From an uncultured Chryseolinea sp. (GTDB lineage: Bacteria; Bacteroidota; Bacteroidia; Cytophagales; Cyclobacteriaceae), in NCBI GenBank assembly GCA_946478915.1, contig CAMLER010000409.1, positions 1 through 5,224 on the forward strand: DNA of 5,224 nucleotides, read 5' to 3'. Positions 1 to 5,224 of the stretch are shown piece after piece. The notes under the pieces are model-generated. The model was not told the origin of the DNA, made no database searches, and saw only the letters and a list, made by a program, of their open reading frames with translations. A program made the position numbers and the translations under genes. Within the stretch, counting starts at the first letter, position 1. Each line of letters starts with the position of its first letter.

Positions 1-604
1 GTCCTTTTAGCTCCTGTTCATTCAGATCCTGGGTCATATCCGTCCGAATAAAACCTGGTGCCACAGCATTTACGGTCACACCGCGTCGCGCCACTTCCTG
101 TGCCAACGCTTTGGTTGCGCCAATTACACCAGCTTTTGCTGCGGAGTAGTTAGTTTGACCGGGCATACCTTTTATACCAGAAAGCGAAACGACATTGACA
201 ATTCTTCCAAATTTGTTTGCAAGCATGCCGTTCAGTACATGTCGCGATACGAAGTAAAAAGCATTAAGGCTCGATCCCAAAACATTATTCCACTGGTCTT
301 CCGTCATCCATATCATCAAAGCATCCTCCCTGATTCCGGCATTATTGATCAATACTTCAATTTTTTTCTCCTTGTTGTTCTCGATCCATCCGCCAAGGAT
401 ACTATCCACTTCGGATTTATTAGACACATCAAACTTCAACAATTCGGAATGAACATTCTTTGCGCGAACCATCTCCGCGGTCTTATTCGCTTCCTCATCA
501 TTGCTCTTGTAATTCACCAAAATGTTGTATCCCTCCTCGGCAAGCTTGACCGAAATAGCCCTTCCAATTCCGCGGGAACCACCAGTGATTAAAGCAAATT
601 TCAT
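1..604 (-). CDS. fabG: FabG-like 3-oxoacyl-ACP reductase (SDR family), 3' end cut by window edge
   Basis: Partial gene: 201 codons are visible from ATG at 604, and the C-terminal 40 or so residues of a usual 240-250 aa FabG lie beyond position 1. The translation begins MKFALITGGSRGIGRAIS. It shows the NADP-binding TGGSRGIG (residues 7-14), the NNAG motif (87-90), the catalytic Ser140, Tyr153 and Lys157 in the YSAAK context, and the PGFIRTDM segment (183-190) after the active site. FabG enzymes reduce beta-ketoacyl-ACP to beta-hydroxyacyl-ACP in the cytoplasm using NADPH. The position 53 bases after a tyrosine ammonia-lyase, same strand, suggests a dedicated pigment (aryl polyene / flexirubin) copy rather than the housekeeping one; that is inference. 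Odd: the residue aligned by eye with the SDR tetrad Asn (N of the usual TNL motif) is Ser112, with an Asn two residues later (GSSLNAFY). The start is the only sensible one, directly before the Rossmann beta strand. The family call is secure; substrate is inferred. Confidence 0.93.
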   Translation of the reverse strand, partial: MKFALITGGSRGIGRAISVKLAEEGYNILVNYKSNDEEANKTAEMVRAKNVHSELLKFDVSNKSEVDSILGGWIENNKEKKIEVLINNAGIREDALMIWMTEDQWNNVLGSSLNAFYFVSRHVLNGMLANKFGRIVNVVSLSGIKGMPGQTNYSAAKAGVIGATKALAQEVARRGVTVNAVAPGFIRTDMTQDLNEQELKG

Positions 605-612
605 GAGAGAAG

Positions 613-643
613 TGTTGAGGTGTTGAGGTTCGATGTGTTGAGG
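613..643 (-). repeat. Three copies of CCTCAACA in the lyase-fabG spacer
   Basis: On the minus strand the octamer CCTCAACA occurs at 643-636, 628-621 and 620-613. The last two copies are directly adjacent and the first is separated by seven bases. The array fills most of the 53-base gap between the lyase stop and the fabG ATG, ending nine bases before the start codon. No purine-rich ribosome binding site is present there, which is common in Bacteroidota. It could be a small slippage-derived repeat in the leader of fabG; no function can be shown. Confidence 0.7.
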
Positions 644-657
644 TTGCGCACTGATTT

Positions 658-2199
658 TTATAATGGAGTTGATGATCCAAGCCTGATCAGATACTTGCGC
701 ACTTTTTGAATGTCGTTATATCTGGATTTGTCCTCGACAAAAGGGGGAACTAAAGCGCGTATCTCGTCAAAAAATTTATGCGTAAAGGAAGACATTCTCG
801 GCTGGCAATTTAAATAATCAATCGCCTGCGCTAACGCCAATGCCTGCACGGCCAGCACGTCAAAACTGTTGTCGATTACCCTTCGCGTTAATAAGGCTGC
901 ATTGCAGCCCATGCTGACGATATCCTGATTGTCATTGTTGTTTGATATGCTATGAAGATACATCGGATAAGAGAGCGTCTGATTTTCTGCGACTGTAGAG
1001 GTTGCGGTGAATTGCATACCCTGCAATCCCAGGTTCAAGCCAAGCTTACCCAGATTTATGAAAGGAGGTAACTTTTGATTCAGCTTATCATTCAACAGAT
1101 AATTAAGTTGTCGCTCAGCAAGCATTGATAGCTTTGTTACCACGATCTTAAGCTTATCCATAGCGAGCGAAACATAATCGCCGTGAAAGTTGCCGCCGTG
1201 GTACACCATTTCCTTTTCGTGGTCGATCACGGGATTGTCGTTCGCCGAATTAACTTCATCTTCAAGCACACGTTGCACCTCAAATAATGTATCATATACC
1301 GGTCCCAGAATTTGGGGAACGCAACGCAATGAATAATATTCCTGAACCTTATCAGTAAATACCGCTTCTTCAATTTTTCTGTGATATAAGTGCTCCGGTC
1401 TTTTGCGTATAAGCTTGCTATCACCAAGTATCGTTCGGATCATTTCAGCAACTTTTGACTGTCCCTTGTGATGCTTCACATGGTTGAGCTCAAAAGAGAA
1501 ATGATCATCAAACGACTTCATGAGCTCGTTTGTGATCGCCGACATCATGATGGAACAAACAAGCAGGTACCGCGCGTGAATGATATTGGACATCCCCACA
1601 CCCGTCATGGCAGAAGTTCCATTCATCAAGGCTAATCCCTCACGCAATTGCACTTGCAAAGCGGTTATCCCTTTTGAGTGAAAGACATCTTTAGCCGATT
1701 GAAGCGACCCATCTGAGAAGACTTCACCCTCTCCGATAAGGTTAAGCGCCAGATGGGCTAATTGAACAAGATCTCCGCTTGCCCCCACACCGCCGCGTTC
1801 AAAAATACAGGCGCTAATATTGGCGTTGAGAAGATCGCGAAGCAGCGTAACGGTAGTGGGATGAACACCCGAGAACCCCTGCATCAAACTGTTTAGCCTT
1901 GCAAGCATGGTTGCGCGAGATAAATCTTCACTGATAGGTTGACCTGCACCCGAACTGTGGCTCCTGATCAGGTTGTACTGCAATTCGCGTTGCTCATGAT
2001 CGCTGATCTTATATTGCGCCATTGGGCCAAGGCCCGTATTGATCCCGTATATAATCTTATTTTGCGAGTAAGTCTTCAGAAAAGTAAAACTGCTTTCCAC
2101 TCTCTCAAGCGCCCCGGCATCCAGCTCTATATTTTCTCCGGAGTAGAGTACTTTTTCAAAATCACTTGCTGACAGTCTTCGCTGTCCGACTGTAACCAT
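658..2199 (-). CDS. Tyrosine ammonia-lyase (HAL/PAL/TAL family, MIO enzyme)
   Basis: A complete 513-residue aromatic amino acid lyase, the usual size for bacterial HAL/TAL. It is expected to deaminate L-tyrosine to p-coumarate and ammonia in the cytoplasm. Visible signatures are the Ala140-Ser141-Gly142 triad that cyclises into the MIO cofactor (context GGVGASGDLVQLAH), the catalytic Tyr51 in IYGINTGLG, Asn193 in NGTSAMTG, Tyr289 and Arg292 in YYSLRCVPQILGP, and the SANDNP motif (318-323). The substrate-selectivity pair is Ser80-His81 in NLIRSHSSG. A Ser-His pair is typical of histidine lyases, but the same NLIRSHSSG stretch occurs, as I recall it, in the characterised Flavobacterium johnsoniae tyrosine ammonia-lyase, which this protein resembles along its whole length. 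Tyrosine is therefore preferred over histidine. The ATG at 2199 gives the family's N-terminus. It is probably the first gene of a transcript that includes the FabG-like gene, where p-coumarate would prime an aryl polyene such as flexirubin. Main alternative: histidine ammonia-lyase; no other hut gene is seen nearby. Confidence 0.92.
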   Translation of the reverse strand: MVTVGQRRLSASDFEKVLYSGENIELDAGALERVESSFTFLKTYSQNKIIYGINTGLGPMAQYKISDHEQRELQYNLIRSHSSGAGQPISEDLSRATMLARLNSLMQGFSGVHPTTVTLLRDLLNANISACIFERGGVGASGDLVQLAHLALNLIGEGEVFSDGSLQSAKDVFHSKGITALQVQLREGLALMNGTSAMTGVGMSNIIHARYLLVCSIMMSAITNELMKSFDDHFSFELNHVKHHKGQSKVAEMIRTILGDSKLIRKRPEHLYHRKIEEAVFTDKVQEYYSLRCVPQILGPVYDTLFEVQRVLEDEVNSANDNPVIDHEKEMVYHGGNFHGDYVSLAMDKLKIVVTKLSMLAERQLNYLLNDKLNQKLPPFINLGKLGLNLGLQGMQFTATSTVAENQTLSYPMYLHSISNNNDNQDIVSMGCNAALLTRRVIDNSFDVLAVQALALAQAIDYLNCQPRMSSFTHKFFDEIRALVPPFVEDKSRYNDIQKVRKYLIRLGSSTPL

Positions 2200-2236
2200 A
2201 GGAATTGGTTTATAATGGCTAAATCAAAATTGATCG

Positions 2237-2267
2237 CAAAAATAGTAAAGCGCGCCTAATAATCACA
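2237..2267 (-). promoter_or_regulatory. Candidate Bacteroidota sigma-A promoter for the lyase-fabG unit
   Basis: On the minus strand TATTTTTG (2244-2237) matches the Bacteroidota -7 consensus TAnnTTTG exactly. A TGTG (2267-2264), one base off the -33 TTTG, lies 19 bases upstream, the preferred spacing. Transcription would start near 2230 and give a leader of about 30 bases before the lyase ATG. It sits in the 96-base gap after the ABC operon, so the lyase can be transcribed independently of it. AT-rich sequence makes chance matches possible. Confidence 0.55.
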
Positions 2268-2295
2268 TTTTAGATTTTTATGCTTCAGATGGGCG

Positions 2296-2742
2296 CTATT
2301 CCTTTCTGATAAAAATTGCCTGATCTAGTATAAAATTCAGATGATCCAGACTTTCAGTATTCAGGCGCAGCTTCCCTTTCACCGTCACAAGGTCATCAAT
2401 ATTAAAGTCCGGCGATTCCTTCCCAAAATTAACTTCCGCGACAGACTCAGGTCCTCCACCACCACAAAAAAAACACTGGCTCATCGGATATTTTGAAAGA
2501 ATGACATATTTCTCACCCTCAGGCGTAAATGGAACATAATAACCCTCCAAAGTCACCTCCTTGCCTGCCAAGGCTTTTAGATCAGTTGAAAAATTTGGAA
2601 AGAACAGATACTCGCCGATTTTTTCATCGAACTTCGATTCAAATTTGGTCTTGGCGAACAAGTCCCACAAATTGGTTTTAGACTGCCCAATAGCGCCGAA
2701 GGCTACGACTAAAAAAGCAAGAACAATAAACGATCTTTTCAT
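2296..2742 (-). CDS. Small secreted DUF3299-like protein, third gene of the ABC transporter operon
   Basis: 148 residues. The N-terminus has Lys2-Arg3, a hydrophobic stretch (about residues 5-18) and a likely signal peptidase I site near Gly19-Gln20; no lipobox Cys is present, so the product should be periplasmic and soluble. The mature part has a segment LAGKEVTLEGYYVPF (58-72), then YVILSKYPMSQC (79-90) and FFCGGGGPES (91-100), followed by a beta-rich tail with DLVTVKGKL (117-125). This order resembles the DUF3299 pattern (a GKxVxIxG strand, then a loop with Cys followed by a run of prolines) and suggests an OB-like fold, here with Cys90-x2-Cys93 and glycines in place of the prolines. Function is unknown. 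The gene starts 26 bases after the permease stop, so it is probably cotranscribed; in other bacteria, as I recall, DUF3299 genes also accompany an ATPase plus FtsX-type permease. The paired Cys could bind metal or form a disulfide. A run of eight T's encodes the Cys-Phe-Phe-Cys. It is clearly a real gene; the family assignment is by pattern only. Confidence 0.78.
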   Translation of the reverse strand: MKRSFIVLAFLVVAFGAIGQSKTNLWDLFAKTKFESKFDEKIGEYLFFPNFSTDLKALAGKEVTLEGYYVPFTPEGEKYVILSKYPMSQCFFCGGGGPESVAEVNFGKESPDFNIDDLVTVKGKLRLNTESLDHLNFILDQAIFIRKE

Positions 2743-2768
2743 ATACCTTTCTCCGTAATTCTACGACA

Positions 2769-4001
2769 TCAGTTTCCAGATAATATCTTCGAAACATCCG
2801 AACGATAAACCTGCATTGCCGGAATAGCCGCACAAATCAACCCCAACAACAAACTTCCCACCAAAAGTATCCATTCCTCAGGATAAAAAATCAGCCCGTT
2901 TATCCCTGTCTTTTCAGTTTGTTTAACAATTACAGGCAAGAGCATCAACACTCCGTGGCCAATACCCATACCGATAATGCATCCTAGAAACGTTAACACC
3001 CCTCCTTCCAGGAGGATGGACACCAGAAGTTTCATTCTTGGCGCCCCCATCGACCTCATCACCGCCATATCATAAGACCGCTCCTTAAGCGAATTATATA
3101 AAGCGATAAATATGCTGAGTCCGGAAATGGCGACCAGCACATAAGCAAAGATCCTCACGATATCCATACCCACTCCCAGTATCGAAAATATCCGGGCTAT
3201 CTCGAATGCAGGTGATGCTGCCTGAAGATTAGATTGCGAATTAACCAAACGGGGTAACTGGACGGCAGCCAGCGGAGAGCGATACTTTATCAATAGGGAA
3301 GTGATTTCCTTAGTCGAATCGCTTGCATCCACCGAGGGTACAAGGCGCGAACGCATCCGCGTGGTATCTTTTAGGGGTTCTGATACAAGATCATGAACAT
3401 TCCAAACGCTTTCGATATTCGTCAATATGAGGTCGTCCAGTATGGTGCCCGTTGGCTTCAATATTCCCACAACAACATAATGGAAATCCCCATGCTCATG
3501 ACCGGCCTCTGTTAAACCATGTGCGCTGGCAAACTCATTTTGCAACTCTAATTTTGTGGAGGCTGCAACATTCGAGCCTATTGTAACTTCAAGGTCGCCG
3601 GTCCACCACTTACCACTTGCAATTTCTGCGCGATAGAGTTCGGGATAAGATCGGTTTGTGCCAACGATCCTGAATGACCGGTAACTATCGCCGAGCGCCA
3701 AGGGTATAGCTGACCTTATCAGTCTGTTTCTGGAAATTCGGTCTGCTTCTTTCAGTGGAATATTACCAGTCGGAAAATCAATATGAAAAATGTTGCAGAG
3801 AATAAGCTGCATGGGACTTCCTTTTGCCCCGATCACAAGATCAATACCCCTTGCGTTGTCGTTCATTTTTTGTTCCAATTGGTTATTGAACAAAAGCATG
3901 ATCGTTATGACAGAGATGCCCAAAGCCAATAATGTAATGCTGATCGCCGTATTGAGCGGTCGTGACCTTATGTAACTCCAAACGAGTACTATTAAATTCA
4001 T
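2769..4001 (-). CDS. FtsX/MacB-type ABC transporter permease
   Basis: 410 residues with the MacB/LolCE/FtsX layout: one transmembrane segment near the N-terminus (about 17-38), a large periplasmic domain (about 40-280), then three transmembrane segments (about 282-302, 324-357, 375-397). The cytoplasmic loop after TM2 holds LKERSYDMAVMRSMGAPR (305-322), the usual ExxxxxxxRxxGA coupling motif that contacts the ATPase. The start of the periplasmic domain, VIGAKGSPMQLIL (56-68) and FPTGNIPL (76-83), looks typical of the permease subfamily that pairs with DUF3299-type genes. A His-rich patch GHEHGDFH (167-174, plus His161) precedes VVVGILKPTGT (176-186). Such permeases usually work as mechanotransmitters in dimers rather than classic channels, moving lipoproteins, peptides or other envelope substrates; here the His patch hints at a metal. 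The gene lies 12 bases after the ATPase stop, so the two are almost certainly cotranscribed and form one complex. The substrate cannot be determined. A lipoprotein-release (LolCE) role is less likely, since only one permease is present. Confidence 0.9.
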   Translation of the reverse strand: MNLIVLVWSYIRSRPLNTAISITLLALGISVITIMLLFNNQLEQKMNDNARGIDLVIGAKGSPMQLILCNIFHIDFPTGNIPLKEADRISRNRLIRSAIPLALGDSYRSFRIVGTNRSYPELYRAEIASGKWWTGDLEVTIGSNVAASTKLELQNEFASAHGLTEAGHEHGDFHYVVVGILKPTGTILDDLILTNIESVWNVHDLVSEPLKDTTRMRSRLVPSVDASDSTKEITSLLIKYRSPLAAVQLPRLVNSQSNLQAASPAFEIARIFSILGVGMDIVRIFAYVLVAISGLSIFIALYNSLKERSYDMAVMRSMGAPRMKLLVSILLEGGVLTFLGCIIGMGIGHGVLMLLPVIVKQTEKTGINGLIFYPEEWILLVGSLLLGLICAAIPAMQVYRSDVSKILSGN

Positions 4002-4013
4002 TTACCTATTCCG

Positions 4014-4643
4014 TCATTTTAAAATTATTTTCTTCTCAAATTTGCTCTTTAACCGTTGGTCGTGTGTAGCAATCAATAGTGTAGCTTGATTTTGCAGCGC
4101 GACATCCATCAGTAATGAAATTACGGCGTTGCAATGTTTGTCATCGAGCGAGGATGTCGGCTCATCTGCGAGGATCAGTGCCGGTTTGATCATTACTGCA
4201 CGCGCTATGGCTACACGTTGAGCCTGGCCCTGACTAAGATGATTCACTTTGCTTTTTCGAAGTAAGTCAATTCCGAGGCTTTTCACCAGATCATCAATTC
4301 TATTGCGGTCAACTTTCCTTTGAGAAAGATAGGCAGGCATCATTAAATTTTGTTCAACTGTTAGCGAAGAGATAAGATGATTGCGCTGAAAAACAAATCC
4401 CATGTTTTGTCCTCTGAATTTATCCATTTCAGATTCTGTCAATCTACCGATATGCGTATCGTTCACTGTTATCGTTCCAAAAAAATTACGCAGGAGGCCA
4501 GCCAGCAGGTACAACAATGTTGTCTTGCCGCTACCCGAGTCTCCGAGCAATAAAAAGTGTTCGCCTTTTCTCACCGTAAAATCAGGGAATGAAATTTCCG
4601 AGCGGTTTGCATATTGAAAAGTAAGATTGGAGACGGTAATCAT
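4014..4643 (-). CDS. ABC transporter ATP-binding protein (MacB/LolD class)
   Basis: 209 residues from ATG at 4643, the normal size for a stand-alone LolD/MacB-class ATPase. All nucleotide-binding elements are visible: Walker A GDSGSGKTT (34-42), Q-loop Gln86 in VFQRNHL, signature LSQGQAQR (136-143), Walker B LILADEP (156-162), D-loop SSLD (164-167) and H-loop His194. The signature has Gln in place of the second Gly of LSGGQ, a common tolerated variant. It hydrolyses ATP at the inner membrane face to drive the permease encoded immediately downstream. Start choice: the frame extends seven codons upstream to a TTG at 4664, but the ATG places MITVSNLTFQY directly at the first beta strand as in relatives, so the ATG is preferred. 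It is the first gene of the three-gene operon. I see no good promoter within the usual distance, so the transcript may start further up in the divergent spacer. Confidence 0.93.
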   Translation of the reverse strand: MITVSNLTFQYANRSEISFPDFTVRKGEHFLLLGDSGSGKTTLLYLLAGLLRNFFGTITVNDTHIGRLTESEMDKFRGQNMGFVFQRNHLISSLTVEQNLMMPAYLSQRKVDRNRIDDLVKSLGIDLLRKSKVNHLSQGQAQRVAIARAVMIKPALILADEPTSSLDDKHCNAVISLLMDVALQNQATLLIATHDQRLKSKFEKKIILK

Positions 4644-4882
4644 GCCTGGCGTTAAACCCACCAAAATAGGAAACCCAATCGGTTAAACCTCAATTCTTTT
4701 GATGCGACCGGCGTGAAGGGCTTGAATCTTTTCCAAAAGGTTAAGCTTTTCACATGACCGAATAAGAAAAAAATCAGCCGCACGAAAACAGCAGTTGGGG
4801 ACATCATTCCAAACAGTTGTATTTTTTTACACCTTTTTGTTTTATTTGAAGAGAGCCGTTACCTTGGAATACCTGAAAACCT
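4644..4882. other. Divergent intergenic spacer between the ABC operon and the GlcG/HbpS-like gene
   Basis: This 239-base spacer separates genes on opposite strands and should carry both promoters. The right half is AT-rich (4817-4848) and holds a tentative plus-strand promoter with an embedded TGTA-N6-TACA inverted repeat (4818-4831). The middle has two short nested inverted repeats, CTTTT-CC-AAAAG (4728-4739) and AAAAG-N6-CTTTT (4735-4750), both too weak and unsupported by a U-tract to be called terminators. No convincing coding sequence or RNA gene was found in it. Confidence 0.6.
4817..4848 (+). promoter_or_regulatory. Tentative Bacteroidota-type promoter for the GlcG/HbpS-like gene
   Basis: TTG at 4817-4819 and TTTATTTG at 4841-4848, one mismatch from TAnnTTTG, are separated by 21 bases. 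A start near 4855 would leave a leader of about 28 bases to the ATG at 4883. The tract is T-rich, so this match is weak. An inverted repeat TGTA-N6-TACA lies between the two elements and could be an operator. Confidence 0.35.
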
Positions 4883-5224
4883 ATGTACTCATACCAGAAA
4901 GTCAGTTCACAAGAAGCCCAAAGTTTGATTGAAGCCGTTGTTGCCGAAGTCGTCAAAATTGAAAAACAAATTGCAGTAGCTGTAAGCGGTCCGGAGGGGG
5001 AACTCATCGCCTTTCTTAGAATGGATGGTGCTAGCCCAGCTGCGTCTTTGATAGCACAACACAAGGCATACACTGCAGCGCGCGATCGAAAGGATACAAA
5101 GCTGATGGGTGAATTCATGTTGAGCGCTAACCGGCCACCGGCGTTTTGGGGTGATTTGGGGATTACCGGTTTCGGCGGCGGTGTTACCATCAGGCAAAAC
5201 ATTAATGTTATCGGAGGTATTGGT
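4883..5224 (+). CDS. GlcG/HbpS-family protein (haem-degrading-domain, PF03928), 3' end cut by window edge
   Basis: An open frame of 114 codons runs from ATG at 4883 to the window end without a stop; family members are usually about 130-160 residues, so roughly 20-40 residues are missing. The start is fixed by an in-frame TGA at 4874-4876. The protein begins MYSYQKVSSQEAQSLIEAVV, a helix typical of the family's N-terminus. It continues with a strand AVAVSGPEGELIAFLRMDGA (31-50), the family core usually seen as VAVVDxxGxLxAFxRMDGA. Then come SLIAQHKAYTAAR (55-67), matching the conserved helix with its Lys and Ala residues, and the GFGGGVTI and VIGGIG strands (96-103, 109-114) that correspond to the usual PGGxPI and VGAIGVSG. 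Members include haem-binding HbpS of Streptomyces and the GlcG proteins of glycolate loci, but most have no proven activity. No signal peptide is visible, so a cytoplasmic location is expected. It is transcribed away from the ABC operon. Family call is good; function is open. Confidence 0.87.
   Translation, partial: MYSYQKVSSQEAQSLIEAVVAEVVKIEKQIAVAVSGPEGELIAFLRMDGASPAASLIAQHKAYTAARDRKDTKLMGEFMLSANRPPAFWGDLGITGFGGGVTIRQNINVIGGIG

Noticed and set aside
155..592. 145-codon open frame on the plus strand
   Set aside because: It lies wholly antisense to the FabG-like gene, whose motifs are clear; the translation has no recognisable domain.
613..643. CCTCAACA copies as a CRISPR array
   Set aside because: The units are only eight bases, two are directly tandem, and there are no spacers or cas genes.
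498..680. 60-codon minus-strand frame across the lyase-fabG junction
   Set aside because: It overlaps the ends of both real genes in another frame and shows no family features.
2252..2298. GCGCC ... GGCGC pairing after the DUF3299-like gene as a terminator
   Set aside because: Only five base pairs with a loop of more than 30 bases, and the following T-run is interrupted and doubles as the promoter element.
4644..4664. TTG start at 4664 extending the ATPase by seven residues
   Set aside because: The ATG at 4643 gives the standard N-terminus and the extra residues are not part of the ABC fold.
4649..4694. TATTTTGG with an upstream TTG as a promoter for the ABC operon
   Set aside because: The -7 element has a mismatch, the spacing of 22 is long, and the transcript would start only a few bases before the ATG.
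4804..5202. 132- and 96-codon minus-strand frames at the right end
   Set aside because: They are antisense to the plus-strand GlcG/HbpS-like gene, whose translation matches a known family.

Overview
The window looks like a chromosomal stretch from a member of the Bacteroidota. Three things support this. The ammonia-lyase closely matches my memory of the Flavobacterium johnsoniae tyrosine ammonia-lyase. Bacteroidota-type promoter elements (TAnnTTTG) are present, and strong AGGAGG ribosome binding sites are absent. The neighbourhood of an aromatic amino acid ammonia-lyase beside a FabG-type reductase is typical of flexirubin / aryl polyene pigment loci of this phylum. I cannot narrow the genus further.

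Layout, right to left, because nearly everything is on the minus strand. At the far right (4883-5224, plus strand) is the 5' part of a GlcG/HbpS-family (PF03928, formerly DUF336) gene that runs off the window. A divergent spacer (4644-4882) separates it from a minus-strand block: an ABC transporter ATPase (4643-4014), an FtsX/MacB-type permease (4001-2769) and a small secreted DUF3299-like protein (2742-2296). These three genes are 12 and 26 bases apart and are almost certainly one operon. After a 96-base gap holding a good candidate promoter (2237-2267) come a tyrosine ammonia-lyase (2199-658) and, 53 bases on, a FabG-like short-chain reductase (604 to beyond position 1).

How the genes may work together: the ammonia-lyase would deaminate L-tyrosine to p-coumarate, the usual aryl starter for flexirubin-type polyenes. 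The FabG-like enzyme would reduce beta-ketoacyl-ACP intermediates during polyene chain extension. The window therefore probably shows one edge of a flexirubin locus, with the remaining genes (ketosynthases, carrier proteins, dialkylresorcinol genes) expected to the left of position 1. The ABC trio may be a separate unit. Its permease has a His-rich periplasmic patch and its small partner has a Cys-x2-Cys, both of which hint at metal-linked transport, but the substrate cannot be read from the sequence.

I did not find a CRISPR array, insertion sequence, tRNA or rRNA, or a convincing rho-independent terminator. No wholly new system is evident. The most notable points are the Ser-His selectivity pair in the lyase, the apparent loss of the SDR tetrad Asn in the FabG-like protein, and the potential metal ligands spread over two proteins of the ABC operon.
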